Below, piece by piece: positions 27,101-35,518 of a stretch of 64,000 nucleotides of DNA. Location of the stretch: assembly GCA_965657215.1 (NCBI GenBank), contig CBFHNR010000007.1, positions 62,001 through 126,000 on the forward strand. Reading direction: 5' to 3'. The position numbers were made by a program, and so were the translations under genes. The notes under the pieces are model-generated. The model worked only from the letters and a program-made list of their open reading frames with translations. It was not told the origin of the DNA and searched no databases. The DNA is from JAHEJA01 sp965657215. GTDB lineage: Bacteria; Pseudomonadota; Alphaproteobacteria; Rhodobacterales; Rhodobacteraceae. Position 1 is the first letter of the stretch, and each line of letters opens with the position of its first letter.

Positions 27101-27520
27101 TGATCCACGCACGATGGTGGGATCCTCGGCGTCCTCGGGTAGGTTGGAGGTTTGATTTAAGACCGTTTCGACATCACTTGCAGCGCGCGACATGTCCCAA
27201 TCTGGTTCAAACTCCAGCGATATTCTTGCACGCCCCTCGGTCGAGGTGCTTTCTGCGTCTGTTACACCTTCGACAGATAGCAGTGCTGGTTCAAGAATTT
27301 GTACGATGGCATCATCGACATCCTCGGCACCCGCGCCTTGCCATTGCACGCTAACAGAGATGTTATCAACGATAATATCGGGAAAGAATTGCGACCGCAT
27401 GCGGGGCAACGACATGAGGCCCGCGATGATCAAAACAACCAGCAGCAAGTTCGCCGCCGTCTTATGCCGCACAAAATACGATAAAATACCGCCCGCAGCC
27501 TGAGGGAGTTCGCGTACCAT
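24128..27520 (-). CDS. RND-family efflux transporter permease
   Basis: A 1130-residue inner-membrane proton-driven exporter. The expected 12 helices occur in two halves with large periplasmic loops after helices 1 and 7. Proton-relay acidic residues are seen in TM4 (LGIVVDDAIVVGEHAD), with the equivalent repeat-2 segment GIIINDSIVLITTIDEHAK. A longer than usual C-terminus adds membrane helices after residue 1030. GGGAGG precedes the ATG at 27520. Only three bases separate it from the periplasmic adaptor gene upstream, forming an adaptor-permease pair. No TolC-like outer-membrane gene is adjacent. Substrate unknown. Confidence 0.92.
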   Translation of the reverse strand: MVRELPQAAGGILSYFVRHKTAANLLLVVLIIAGLMSLPRMRSQFFPDIIVDNISVSVQWQGAGAEDVDDAIVQILEPALLSVEGVTDAESTSTEGRARISLEFEPDWDMSRAASDVETVLNQTSNLPEDAEDPTIVRGSWRDRVTDVVISGPVPVEQLGLFADEMVLRLFAEGVTRTTIRGYVAPETVIEVPSANLIAYDVTMRQISSAIAEEVSADPAGDVSGANARVRTGVAKRTVEDIGNIVLRSNPDGSTLRIADVAQVRVEGVDRERTYFVGENSAVSIRVDRSEQGDAIGLQHQVERVARELEATLPEGTKIELIRTLAELITGRLNILLDNGASGLALVVILLFLFLNARTAFWVAAGIPTAMLAAVAIMYVFGVTINMISLFALIITLGIVVDDAIVVGEHADYQARQGHDPMVAAEKAAKRMALPVFAATLTTVIAFFGLVAIGGRFGSLIADIPFTVIMVLTASLIECFIILPNHMAHSLSSGDKKHWYDAPSRVVNRGFEWMRDGFFLGFIGWVVRARYVVIAGAIALLATQAVFLISGQVPWRFFNSPEQSSVTGNFAMLSSAKREDGLAMMREMQRAVDEIGKEYEEKHGRNPIKFAIAEIGGNSGRPLPGSDTKTPDQLGGISLELIDPDLRPYSSFAFVADLQDRVRKHPLAETVSFRGWRGGPGGDALDVQFYGASAETLKAASEDLKTALTRFSIVSAVEDDLSYDKEELILELTPQGQALGFTIDGLGAVLRNRLNGIEAATYPMGPRSATIRVELPGDELTADFLERTQLRTASGTYVPLADIVSVQRREGFSTVRRENGIRLISVTGDISEDDPKAAEQVMEALEKEILPEIASVRQVDFRLAGLSEQENKFLNDARTGLILVLTGIYLVLTWVFSSWTRPVVIMAIIPFGLVGTIFGHYVESVPMSMFTIVGLLGMTGIIINDSIVLITTIDEHAKTRGLIPSVIDGVSDRLRPVMLTTMTTVLGLLPLLYERSSQAQFLKPTVITLVYGLAFGMILVLLVVPALVVIQNDVKTMIKSLRFAMRARRQNIKIAFVALFIAIVGWLVVTMGWTIAFGRIPELLNSALGLGEATTVTQALGLFSVGVIAIVALAYVLAFVSRLIPKRQGS

Positions 27521-27523
27521 AGC

Positions 27524-28981
27524 CTAGCCTCCCATTCTGCTTTCTAAGCGTTGCACCATTTCAGCGGGCACCTTGTCCTCTTTTAACTGAGACAAGATAC
27601 GGTCTTTGGCGGCCTTCGGGATACGAGTGTTGGCCTCAACAGCCGCTAGTAATTTCGCGCGACGCTCCTCAGTCAGCTCTACCATTTCACGCTCTTCCAA
27701 TTCGAGTGGTTGCGCTTGATTGAGCGCCTTCACTTTGATGCCAGCGCCCAAAACAGGGGTCCGCTGCGCCACGACATCACGGTTGATAATATCGCGAGAG
27801 CGAACAAGCACATCATCACCTTGGCGTCGCATCAAACGCACGGAGACTTCTTCAAGCCTATCTCCTTCGCCAACAACCAACACAGAATTGTCCGCATCAA
27901 GCGCAGTCGCAGGAAGACGTTTAACAAAATTCATTTCAGGTTCTTGGATTTGCACCGTCACAAAATCGCCAGGCTTGAGACCGCGACCCTGTTGAATATC
28001 CGCAAACAAGAGGCGTCCCGTTTGGCCCGCGGCGACCGATCCACTATCTCGGCTCAGAACAGCCGTTGATTCAAGATCGGTTCCAAGAACATTCAACTGC
28101 ACAGTCGCATTAGCCCGAATAAGCGAGCCATCCTCGTCCAAAAGGCGGGCATATTGTTCTGTGGAGACACGCAAAGCGACTTCTAAACGGGCGGGGTCCA
28201 TGAGGCTGCCGATGCGTTCGTTATTACTGACGAGACCGCCTTGAACCAAGGTGACTTGGCTAAGCGTTCCTGAAAACTCCGCATATAATTTAGCGTCCTT
28301 CAAACGACGTTCAGCGTCTTGTTGCGCAAGTTGTGCACGGGCAAGCCGCGTCTGCGCATTTGCGCCGCGGGCTTTGGCTTGATCAATGGCACTGCGACGG
28401 GACAGAACAGATTGTGACGCTGACGACGCCGCAAGTTCCGCCGCCTCAACTGCCGCAGCCGTTCCAACGCCGCGTTGCGCTAGATCCATTTGTCGTGCCA
28501 GCGCGCGATCCCGCAGGTCTTTTTGCGCCAGTGCCGCATCTAGTTCATCCTGCGCGAGGATGAGCGCACGCGCCGCTTCATCGACTTCGGCTGTGGCATC
28601 CACGACATCGCTCGTTGCGCGGCTCAGCGCACTTTGGGCATCCGCATCGTCTAGGCGCACCAATAGTTCGCCTTGCTCAACTTGGCCGCCCTCGACAAAG
28701 TTTTCAGACAGCATAGTGACCTGACCACCCGAAGCCATGCGCAGATCAAGGGTGCGTCGGCTTTGCACTTCGCCAAAGGCTTCGAGGATCGGCGAAATCG
28801 TTTCAGGTTGTGCTGTTACGACATTGACCGTGAACACACGTTCGCGCGCCTGAGGTGCCCGTGGTTCGCGGCCCATGCGTTCGCCAATCGCAGTTTGAAT
28901 TTCATATCCCGCGAAAACGAGAAGTCCCAAAGAGAGGCTTGCAAATAATAATCCAGTCAAAGCCTTGTTGATGAAGCGCAT
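27524..28981 (-). CDS. RND efflux periplasmic adaptor (membrane fusion protein)
   Basis: A 485-residue adaptor with an N-terminal anchor/signal helix (about 9-27). The biotinyl-lipoyl half-motif LRMASGGQVTMLSENFVEGG follows, then an alpha-helical hairpin of about 110 residues rich in Ala/Gln/Arg (about 115-225), the second lipoyl half, and beta-barrel domains. It would bridge the RND permease (three bases downstream) to an outer-membrane channel. The C-terminal 60 residues are unusually charged and helical (EEREMVELTEERRAKLLAAV), an extension whose role is unclear. Confidence 0.9.
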   Translation of the reverse strand: MRFINKALTGLLFASLSLGLLVFAGYEIQTAIGERMGREPRAPQARERVFTVNVVTAQPETISPILEAFGEVQSRRTLDLRMASGGQVTMLSENFVEGGQVEQGELLVRLDDADAQSALSRATSDVVDATAEVDEAARALILAQDELDAALAQKDLRDRALARQMDLAQRGVGTAAAVEAAELAASSASQSVLSRRSAIDQAKARGANAQTRLARAQLAQQDAERRLKDAKLYAEFSGTLSQVTLVQGGLVSNNERIGSLMDPARLEVALRVSTEQYARLLDEDGSLIRANATVQLNVLGTDLESTAVLSRDSGSVAAGQTGRLLFADIQQGRGLKPGDFVTVQIQEPEMNFVKRLPATALDADNSVLVVGEGDRLEEVSVRLMRRQGDDVLVRSRDIINRDVVAQRTPVLGAGIKVKALNQAQPLELEEREMVELTEERRAKLLAAVEANTRIPKAAKDRILSQLKEDKVPAEMVQRLESRMGG

Positions 28982-29067
28982 TCTGTTTCAACCTTAAAAA
29001 TATCTGTTGAGGGACCATCTAGTTCGATTTTAGATAGAGCCCAGTTCACATTGTACGAACCAGAAAA

Positions 29068-29610
29068 TCATTTCCGTCGCAAATGTTCATCTAATCGCGG
29101 CATTATCTCAACAAAGTTACAAGGCCGATGACGGAAATCCAATTGTTTCACCAAAATTTCGTCCCACGCATCTTTGCAAGCGCCCGGGCTTCCCGGAAGG
29201 GCAAACAAATAAGTTCCACCTGCGACGCCACCCGTTGCCCGCGACTGAATCGCGGATGTTCCAATTTTTTGCATGCTTATGATTGTGAACACGGTTGAGA
29301 ACGCATCAATTTCTTTTTCATAGACGTCTCTGTGCGCCTCAACGGTCACATCGCGGCCTGTCAATCCTGTTCCGCCCGTGCTGATCACAACATCGACGGC
29401 GCTATCGGCGATCCACGTTCGCAGCTGTTGCGCGATATCGTGACGTTCATCTGGGATAGTTTTGCGATCAACAACGCGGTGCCCTGCGGCCTCGATCCGA
29501 TCAACTAGGGTTTGACCTGATTTATCCTGATCCAAACTACGCGTGTCTGAAACCGTCAAAACCGCGATACGCACAGGAATGAAGTCTTTGGTTTCATCAA
29601 TTCTGGACAT
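29068..29610 (-). CDS. moaB: molybdenum cofactor biosynthesis protein B
   Basis: A 180-residue MoCF-domain protein related to MogA, thought to adenylate molybdopterin before MoeA inserts molybdate. Motifs: VLTVSDTRSLDQDKSG near residue 18, STGGTGLTGRDVTVEA near 77, and LPGSPGACKDAWDEIL near 140. The ATG at 29610 shares one base with the stop of the upstream glycosylase-like gene (TAATG), so the two are coupled. The other cofactor genes lie 11 kb away (14373-18466). Confidence 0.92.
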   Translation of the reverse strand: MSRIDETKDFIPVRIAVLTVSDTRSLDQDKSGQTLVDRIEAAGHRVVDRKTIPDERHDIAQQLRTWIADSAVDVVISTGGTGLTGRDVTVEAHRDVYEKEIDAFSTVFTIISMQKIGTSAIQSRATGGVAGGTYLFALPGSPGACKDAWDEILVKQLDFRHRPCNFVEIMPRLDEHLRRK

Positions 29611-30377
29611 TATGCATCCAATCGCAATTTCAGCATTAACAAATCTTGCCAAGCGGCCCGTTTCGCATTTGGGTCTTGTAGCAAGAACGAAGGTGGGAAA
29701 ATCGTCAAAGCGGGTTTGCCCCCAAGCTCAACCAAATTGCCACGCGCGGATTGCATGCTGGATTTCTTGAGCAAAGCTTGACAGACTAACGGCCCCATGA
29801 CGACGATATAGTCTGGCGATTTCAACGCGATATGCCGCAATAAAAACGGCAACATCATATCGACTTCTATCGCAGTAGGCTTACGCGCAGGGTTCCACGG
29901 AAATAAATTCGTGAGGTAAAGCGCGGTCGCATCGACCCCTGTGTTCCGACTGAGCCCAATCGCTTCAAACATTTTGTCAAACAAAGCGCCCTCGCGCCCT
30001 GCAAAGGGATGGCCCGCATCTTCGTCAGCGCGTGTCGGGGCATCCCCAATGACCATAACGCGCGCCTGAGGTGATCCTTGGGCAAACACAAACTTGCGCG
30101 CGCCTTTTCGCAATTCGCAGAGATCAAAACTTTGAACGATCTGCTCGAGGCCTGCAATGTCAGTAGCTTGTTGTGCAAGCTGAGTTGCCACGTCACTTGG
30201 GCTCACCTCAGCAATCGGTTTGACTGGCTCTTTTGGTGATGCTTTGGCTGCGGGTTTTGTGGATTGGTCCAATTCAAAACGGTTGATCGGCGCATCCAAT
30301 ATCGCCTCTGTCGCGCCAAGCTCTGCTTGCCACTCGTATAGTGCCCGTGCTGTGTGCCAATCAATGTCCGATTCCAT
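29610..30377 (-). CDS. uracil-DNA glycosylase superfamily protein with altered motifs
   Basis: A 255-residue protein with a variable Ala/Pro/Lys-rich N-terminus (to about residue 75) and a UDG-superfamily core. Motif 1 reads GDAP (111-114) followed by T where family 4 enzymes have GEAPG. PFAGREGALFDKM and LTNLFPWNPARKPT follow as in family 4. The usual four Fe-S cysteines are not there: only C87 remains in that region, and none sits around the NPARKPT loop. Motif 2 reads FPPSFLL (227-233) where HPxxLL is usual, so the conserved His is lost. It may be an inactive or altered-specificity DNA-binding protein. Coupled to moaB downstream. Confidence 0.8.
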   Translation of the reverse strand: MESDIDWHTARALYEWQAELGATEAILDAPINRFELDQSTKPAAKASPKEPVKPIAEVSPSDVATQLAQQATDIAGLEQIVQSFDLCELRKGARKFVFAQGSPQARVMVIGDAPTRADEDAGHPFAGREGALFDKMFEAIGLSRNTGVDATALYLTNLFPWNPARKPTAIEVDMMLPFLLRHIALKSPDYIVVMGPLVCQALLKKSSMQSARGNLVELGGKPALTIFPPSFLLQDPNAKRAAWQDLLMLKLRLDA

Positions 30378-30492
30378 GCCCCTAACTTAGTGTGATGTTC
30401 CCGAAACGGAAAGGGGCGTTTAATTCAGATGCCTGCTTGCCCAAAGCCATCTGTCTACCTATAACCCCCAAGAACAAAGCGAGGGTTAGGCG

Positions 30493-31443
30493 ATGAGTTT
30501 CACGCACAAACATCTTTTGGGGATCGAGCCCCTTCGTCCCGAAGCAATCACTGAAATATTAGACGTTGCTGACAGCTATGTTGGTTTGAACAGACAAGCC
30601 CACAAGCATACGGATGTGTTGGCGGGCCTCACGCAAATAAACATGTTCTTTGAAAACTCGACACGCACCCAAGCCAGCTTTGAGATTGCTGGTAAACGGT
30701 TGGGCGCGGATGTGATGAATATGTCCATGCAGGCTAGCTCCATCAAAAAAGGTGAAACCCTCATTGATACGGCGATGACATTGAATGCGATGCATCCTGA
30801 TTTGTTGGTCGTGCGACACCCGCATTCTGGTGCGGTGGATTTGCTGGCGCAAAAGGTGAACTGCTCCGTGCTGAATGCAGGGGATGGACGCCATGAACAC
30901 CCTACTCAAGCTCTCTTGGATGCGCTGACCATTCGTCGTGCCAAAGGCCGCTTGCATCGCCTCAATATCGCGATTTGCGGGGATATCGCCCACAGCCGAG
31001 TGGCGCGATCAAATCTGATCCTATTGGGCAAAATGGAAAACCGTGTCCGCCTTGTTGGTCCGCCGACTTTGATGCCAAGCCAGATTTCAGAATTTGGGGT
31101 CGAGGTCTATGATGACATGCGCGAAGGGCTCAAAGATGTGGACGTTGTCATGATGCTGCGTCTTCAAAAAGAGCGTATGGATGGTGGATTTATCCCATCA
31201 GAGCGCGAATATTATCACCGCTATGGATTGGACGCCGAAAAGCTGTCTTATGCCAAAGAAGACGCGATTGTGATGCACCCGGGTCCGATGAATAGAGGTG
31301 TCGAAATTGACGGTGAATTGGCCGATGATATCAACCGCTCGGTTATTCAGGAACAAGTTGAAATGGGCGTCGCGGTGCGGATGGCTGCGATGGACCTTCT
31401 CGCCCGAAATCGTCGCGCGAGCACAGGGGGAACATTGGTATGA
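30493..31443 (+). CDS. pyrB: aspartate carbamoyltransferase catalytic subunit
   Basis: A 316-residue enzyme joining carbamoyl phosphate and aspartate, the committed step of pyrimidine synthesis. The carbamoyl-phosphate motif FFENSTRTQASFE is at about 53-65, the catalytic-loop segment MQASSIKKGETL follows near 79-91, HPHSGAVDLLA and DGRHEHPTQALLDALT lie mid-protein, and the aspartate-domain motif RLQKERM follows. The stop overlaps the start of the dihydroorotase-like gene by 4 nt, so the two partners are made together. Confidence 0.95.
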   Translation: MSFTHKHLLGIEPLRPEAITEILDVADSYVGLNRQAHKHTDVLAGLTQINMFFENSTRTQASFEIAGKRLGADVMNMSMQASSIKKGETLIDTAMTLNAMHPDLLVVRHPHSGAVDLLAQKVNCSVLNAGDGRHEHPTQALLDALTIRRAKGRLHRLNIAICGDIAHSRVARSNLILLGKMENRVRLVGPPTLMPSQISEFGVEVYDDMREGLKDVDVVMMLRLQKERMDGGFIPSEREYYHRYGLDAEKLSYAKEDAIVMHPGPMNRGVEIDGELADDINRSVIQEQVEMGVAVRMAAMDLLARNRRASTGGTLV

Positions 31444-32732
31444 AAACGCGTTTCACAAATGCCCAGTTGATTGATCCCGAAGCAGGAACCGTAACAGAGG
31501 GATCCCTCATGATTGAGGACGGGATCATCGTTGAAAATGATGGCTCTTCGGATGTTACTGTTGATTGCCAAGGGAAATTCCTAGCCCCCGGGATCATCGA
31601 TATCGGCGTCAAAGTCTGTGAACCAGGCGAGCGCCACAAAGAAAGCTATCGCTCCGCTGGATTGGCTGCGGCCGCAGGTGGAGTGACCACAATTGTGACA
31701 CGGCCAGATACCTTGCCAACAGTTGACACACCCGAGGCATTAGAATTCATCCGACGTCGCGCAAACGAAGCAGCGCCTGTCAATGTCTTGCCCATGGCCT
31801 CCTTAACCAAGGGGCGCGACGGCAAGGAAATGACCGAAATCGGGTTTCTCTTGGACGCAGGCGCCGTTGCCTTTTCTGACTGTGATCATGTCGTTCAAAA
31901 TACCAAAGTGTTTTCTCGTGCGCTCACCTATGCGAAATCGCTCGGGGCTTTGGTCATTGCCCACCCCCAAGAGCCGAATTTATCCGCAGGCGCCTGTGCG
32001 ACATCTGGTAAATTTGCATCTCTAAGGGCGTTGCCCGCTGTGTCCCCGATGGCTGAACGCATGGGATTGGACCGCGATATCGCATTGTTAGAAATGACAA
32101 ACGCGCGCTATCACGCGGATCAAATCACAACAGCGCGCGCGCTACCCGCGCTTGAGCGTGCAAAGAAGAATGGATTGGACATCACCGCAGGAACATCCAT
32201 CCACCATTTAACACTGAATGAAATGGACGTCGCGGACTATCGCACCTTTTTCAAAGTCAAACCGCCGCTGAGATCCGAAGATGATCGGCTCGCCATTATT
32301 GACGCAGTGGCAAGTGGATTGATCGATATCATCAGCTCAATGCACACCCCCCAAGATGAAGAAAGCAAGCGTTTGCCCTTTGAAGAGGCGGCCTCTGGTG
32401 CCGTTGGGTTGGAAACATTTTTGCCAGCAGTTCTGACGCTTTATCATGGCGGGTACTTGGACCTTGCGACACTGTTCAAGGCTATTTCGTTGAACCCTGC
32501 AAAACGGCTTGGGCTTGGCTCGGGACGATTGAGCATTGGTGCACCTGCTGATTTGCTGATTTTTGATGCCGAGAAATCGAACGTTTTGGATCGCTCAAAG
32601 TTACGGTCAAAGTCCAAAAATACGCCGTTTGATGGACGTCCGCTCGAGGGGATCGTTCTACAGACTTATGTAAACGGGCAACAAGTTTTTGAGCATGAAA
32701 AAAGTCCTATTATTCATTCTGAAACGCGTTAA
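31440..32732 (+). CDS. dihydroorotase-like protein, probably non-catalytic
   Basis: A 430-residue amidohydrolase-fold protein fused by 4-nt overlap to pyrB. The fold is clear (PGIIDI, SIHHLTLNEMDV, PFEEAASGAVGLET), but the first metal motif DxHxHxREPG reads D-I-G-V-K-V-C-E-P-G, so both histidines are missing. The late TDHAPH motif reads S-M-H-T-P-Q, losing the metal-binding Asp. PyrC-prime proteins of pseudomonads are likewise degenerate and are needed to hold the aspartate carbamoyltransferase assembly together. A structural partner role is therefore inferred, with an active dihydroorotase elsewhere in the genome. Confidence 0.88.
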   Translation: MKTRFTNAQLIDPEAGTVTEGSLMIEDGIIVENDGSSDVTVDCQGKFLAPGIIDIGVKVCEPGERHKESYRSAGLAAAAGGVTTIVTRPDTLPTVDTPEALEFIRRRANEAAPVNVLPMASLTKGRDGKEMTEIGFLLDAGAVAFSDCDHVVQNTKVFSRALTYAKSLGALVIAHPQEPNLSAGACATSGKFASLRALPAVSPMAERMGLDRDIALLEMTNARYHADQITTARALPALERAKKNGLDITAGTSIHHLTLNEMDVADYRTFFKVKPPLRSEDDRLAIIDAVASGLIDIISSMHTPQDEESKRLPFEEAASGAVGLETFLPAVLTLYHGGYLDLATLFKAISLNPAKRLGLGSGRLSIGAPADLLIFDAEKSNVLDRSKLRSKSKNTPFDGRPLEGIVLQTYVNGQQVFEHEKSPIIHSETR

Positions 32733-32769
32733 ATTAGCCGCATAGAAATATAATTAGGGATGCAATGTC

Positions 32770-33123
32770 ATGGATTTTAAAACCTCGGTTTCGACCGTTT
32801 TAAATAAATATATCGAATTTTCAGGCCGCGCCAGTCGTTCAGAATTTTGGTGGTTCGTTCTATTTTCAGTGATTGGAAATATTATCACGGGGATCCTCGA
32901 CGAGGTTCTTGGAACAGTAGCCGCGATCAATCTGTTATTTTCACTGGCAATTTTGCTTCCATCAATCGCAGTAGGTGTTCGCCGACTACACGATACCGAT
33001 CGCTCGGGTTGGTGGTTGTTGTTGTCATTCATCCCAATTGTTGGATGGCTTGTTCTACTGTATTTCAATGTTCAAAAAGGAACCGACGGAGAAAACCGTT
33101 TTGGGGCCGATCCCCTCGCATAA
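32770..33123 (+). CDS. DUF805 family membrane protein
   Basis: A 117-residue inner-membrane protein. The family start KYIEFSGRASRSEFWWFVLF is followed by three to four hydrophobic segments. RRLHDTDRSGWWLLL around residues 70-85 is the DUF805 hallmark, and a polar tail (KGTDGENRFGADPL) closes it. It sits between the pyrimidine genes and plsY, 16 bp before plsY with AAGGA between, so it may be co-transcribed with plsY. No molecular function is known for the family. Confidence 0.88.
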   Translation: MDFKTSVSTVLNKYIEFSGRASRSEFWWFVLFSVIGNIITGILDEVLGTVAAINLLFSLAILLPSIAVGVRRLHDTDRSGWWLLLSFIPIVGWLVLLYFNVQKGTDGENRFGADPLA

Positions 33124-33139
33124 TTAAGGACTAAAAAGC

Positions 33140-33754
33140 ATGGACACCTCCACACCCTTAGTCGCACTCACTAACCCATGGGTGTGGAGTGGTCTTGGCT
33201 ATCTTTTGGGGTCTATTCCCTTTGGAATGGTGCTTGCCTCCATAATGGGGTTGGGCAACCTTCGCGATATTGGGTCGGGTAATATCGGCGCAACCAACGT
33301 CTTGCGCACGGGAAACAAAACCGCGGCCGCATTGACCTTGATCCTTGATGGCGGCAAAGGGGCCGTTGCGGTATTGCTGGCGCGCTATTTCGCTGGCGAA
33401 ATGGCCGCGTATATCGCAGCTTTGGCGGCAATGATTGGTCACTGTTATCCGATTTGGCTAAAATTTGCAGGCGGCAAAGGCGTTGCAACAGTTTTAGGTG
33501 TCTATTTGGCCCTTGCTCTTCCGCTTGGCGCGTTGGCTTGTGCCACTTGGCTGGTGACAGCAATCATTCTGCGGATTTCTTCTTTATCAGCCCTTGTCGC
33601 AGCGGCCTCGGCAATGGTGTGGGTCTTTGTACTTGGACAGTCCCAAATGCTGTGGCTTACCGCTGCTCTGGCCGCATTGATTTTTTGGCGGCATCGCTCG
33701 AATATTTCGCGGCTTTTGGACAGGACCGAGCCTAAGATTGGTAAAAAATCCTAG
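33140..33754 (+). CDS. plsY: glycerol-3-phosphate acyltransferase PlsY
   Basis: A 204-residue polytopic enzyme that transfers an acyl group from acyl-phosphate to glycerol-3-phosphate, the first step of phospholipid synthesis. The three cytosolic motifs are present: GSIPFGMVLA, GSGNIGATNVLRTG, and GGKGVAT near residue 113. Hydrophobic helices lie between them. AAGGA precedes the ATG by about ten bases. The last gene of the pyrB-to-plsY stretch, it is convergent with the isomerase-like gene. Confidence 0.94.
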   Translation: MDTSTPLVALTNPWVWSGLGYLLGSIPFGMVLASIMGLGNLRDIGSGNIGATNVLRTGNKTAAALTLILDGGKGAVAVLLARYFAGEMAAYIAALAAMIGHCYPIWLKFAGGKGVATVLGVYLALALPLGALACATWLVTAIILRISSLSALVAAASAMVWVFVLGQSQMLWLTAALAALIFWRHRSNISRLLDRTEPKIGKKS

Positions 33755-33797
33755 GCCCGCGTTCCGTTTGATTCACCTAAGAACCAATGCTCTTTTG

Positions 33798-34397
33798 TTA
33801 AAGAGTGCCTGAGAGATAAGCATCCAAGTCATCCAACCGATCTTGACCCCAGAACCTTTGGTCATCTTCAGTAATGTAAAACGGCGCGCCAAAGACGCCT
33901 CTATTCACCGCCTCCTCTAAATTGGCAGCGTATTCTTCAGCACCCGCTAATAGACCGCTATTGGCCAGCTCAGGATCAAAGCCTGCTTCGCTGAGGCACG
34001 CGCGAATAACATCTTCCTGCGCAATATCTTTTTCATCAGCCCACACAGAGCGAAGAATCGCATGCGCCAAGACACCCAAATCTCCGCCACCCGCTTTTTG
34101 AGCCGCGATAAAGGCATAAGACGACGGCGCGCCATTGGTGGGCCAATGAGCAGGCTTTAGGTTGAACGGTAATTTCGCCTTTTGAGCCTGGCGGATCAGC
34201 TCTTGGCTGCGGTATTCGATGCGTGAAACGTGACGCTCTTTGGGAGGAACACCGCCCGTGCGTCCGAAAAGTGCAATGATGTCTAACGGCTTATAGGTGA
34301 TCGTAATGTCATGTTTTCGCGCTATAGCTTCAAGTCGCGTCCCCGCGAGGTAGGCATAGGGAGAAAGAGTCGCAAAAAAGTAGTCAATATTAGCCAT
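33798..34397 (-). CDS. 2-hydroxychromene-2-carboxylate isomerase family protein
   Basis: A 199-residue DsbA/kappa-GST-fold protein. It starts NIDYFFATLSPYAYLAG, where the catalytic Ser/Tyr region replaces the CxxC of DsbA, and has GVFGAPFYITEDDQRFWGQDRL with the cis-proline loop near the C-terminus. Enzymes of this family isomerise aromatic-degradation intermediates using glutathione, but most homologues in non-degraders have unknown substrates. No aromatic catabolic genes are near. GAGGA lies six bases before the ATG. Confidence 0.85.
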   Translation of the reverse strand: MANIDYFFATLSPYAYLAGTRLEAIARKHDITITYKPLDIIALFGRTGGVPPKERHVSRIEYRSQELIRQAQKAKLPFNLKPAHWPTNGAPSSYAFIAAQKAGGGDLGVLAHAILRSVWADEKDIAQEDVIRACLSEAGFDPELANSGLLAGAEEYAANLEEAVNRGVFGAPFYITEDDQRFWGQDRLDDLDAYLSGTL

Positions 34398-34501
34398 TTT
34401 ATCCTCACAAGGGTTCTGTTGCTTTGCTGAAACTGTAATGCCGTGCTAAGCGGTGTCAACGTCACGAATCTGTCACAAAGCGCAGCTTGGGGAAAAATCG
34501 C

Positions 34502-35515
34502 ATGCCTACTTTGACCGAACCAAAACTAATTTCTGGAAACGCTAACCTACCGCTCGCGAATGCGATTGCAAAACGCATGTCTTTGCATCGTGGTTTGAAC
34601 ATCGGTCTCGTTGACGCACGCGTCGAACGTTTTAATGACCAAGAAGTCTATGTCGAAGTCTACGAAAATGTTCGTGGCGAAGACATGTTCATCATTCAAC
34701 CGACCTCAAATCCGTCAAATGACAACCTGATGGAGTTGTTGATTATGTCGGATGCCTTGCGTCGTTCGTCCGCCAGCCGCATTACAGCCGTTATTCCATA
34801 TTTCGGATACGCCCGCCAAGATCGCCGGTCCCGTGCCCGCACCCCCATCAGCGCCAAACTGGTTGCAAATATGTTGGTTGAAGCAGGTATTGAGCGTGTT
34901 TTGACAATGGACCTTCATGCCGCACAAATTCAGGGCTTTTTCGATATTCCTGTTGATAACCTATATGCGTCACCCGTGTTTGCATTGGACATCATGCACC
35001 AATTCAAATGTGCTATGGACGACGTGATGATCGTCTCGCCAGACGTCGGTGGCGTTGCCCGTGCGCGTGAATTGGCCAAACGGATCAACGCGCCCCTGTC
35101 AATCGTGGACAAACGCCGTGAGAAAGCCGGCGAAATCGCCGAAATGACGGTTATCGGAAATGTGCAGGGCAAGAAATGTATCATCGTCGATGACATTTGC
35201 GACACGGCTGGAACGCTCTGCAAAGCCGCAGAAGTCCTATTGGAAAACGGTGCGTCGGAAGTGCATTCCTATATCACGCATGGCGTTCTGTCTGGACCAG
35301 CGGTCGAGCGTATCCAAAATTCGGTTATGAAATCTTTGGTCATCACAGATTCTATTCAACCAACCGACGCCGTTCGTGCGACACCTAATATCCGGATTGT
35401 CCCAACAGCGCCAATGTTTGCTCAGGCGATTTTGAACATCTGGAACGGCACATCTGTTTCTTCGTTGTTTGATACAGAAACGCTCGAGCCGATCTACGAC
35501 GGTCAATTCAGCTAA
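34502..35515 (+). CDS. prs: ribose-phosphate pyrophosphokinase
   Basis: A 337-residue enzyme that makes PRPP from ribose-5-phosphate and ATP, feeding purine, pyrimidine, histidine and tryptophan synthesis. Seen: RFNDQEVYVEV near residue 40, ARQDRRSRARTPISAKLVANM, DLHAAQIQGFFDIPVDNLYA, VSPDVGGVARAR, and the PRPP loop VDDICDTAGTLC near 230. ATG at 34502 is preferred; a TTG five codons upstream lacks family sequence. The last 40 residues extend past the usual end with an ETLEPIYDGQFS tail. Confidence 0.95.
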   Translation: MPTLTEPKLISGNANLPLANAIAKRMSLHRGLNIGLVDARVERFNDQEVYVEVYENVRGEDMFIIQPTSNPSNDNLMELLIMSDALRRSSASRITAVIPYFGYARQDRRSRARTPISAKLVANMLVEAGIERVLTMDLHAAQIQGFFDIPVDNLYASPVFALDIMHQFKCAMDDVMIVSPDVGGVARARELAKRINAPLSIVDKRREKAGEIAEMTVIGNVQGKKCIIVDDICDTAGTLCKAAEVLLENGASEVHSYITHGVLSGPAVERIQNSVMKSLVITDSIQPTDAVRATPNIRIVPTAPMFAQAILNIWNGTSVSSLFDTETLEPIYDGQFS

Positions 35516-35518
35516 GAC

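Noticed and set aside
33789..33806. Hairpin CTCTTT-TGTT-AAAGAG between plsY and the isomerase-like gene
   Set aside because: The stem is short and AT-rich, overlaps the stop codon of the minus-strand gene, and has no T tract on either side.
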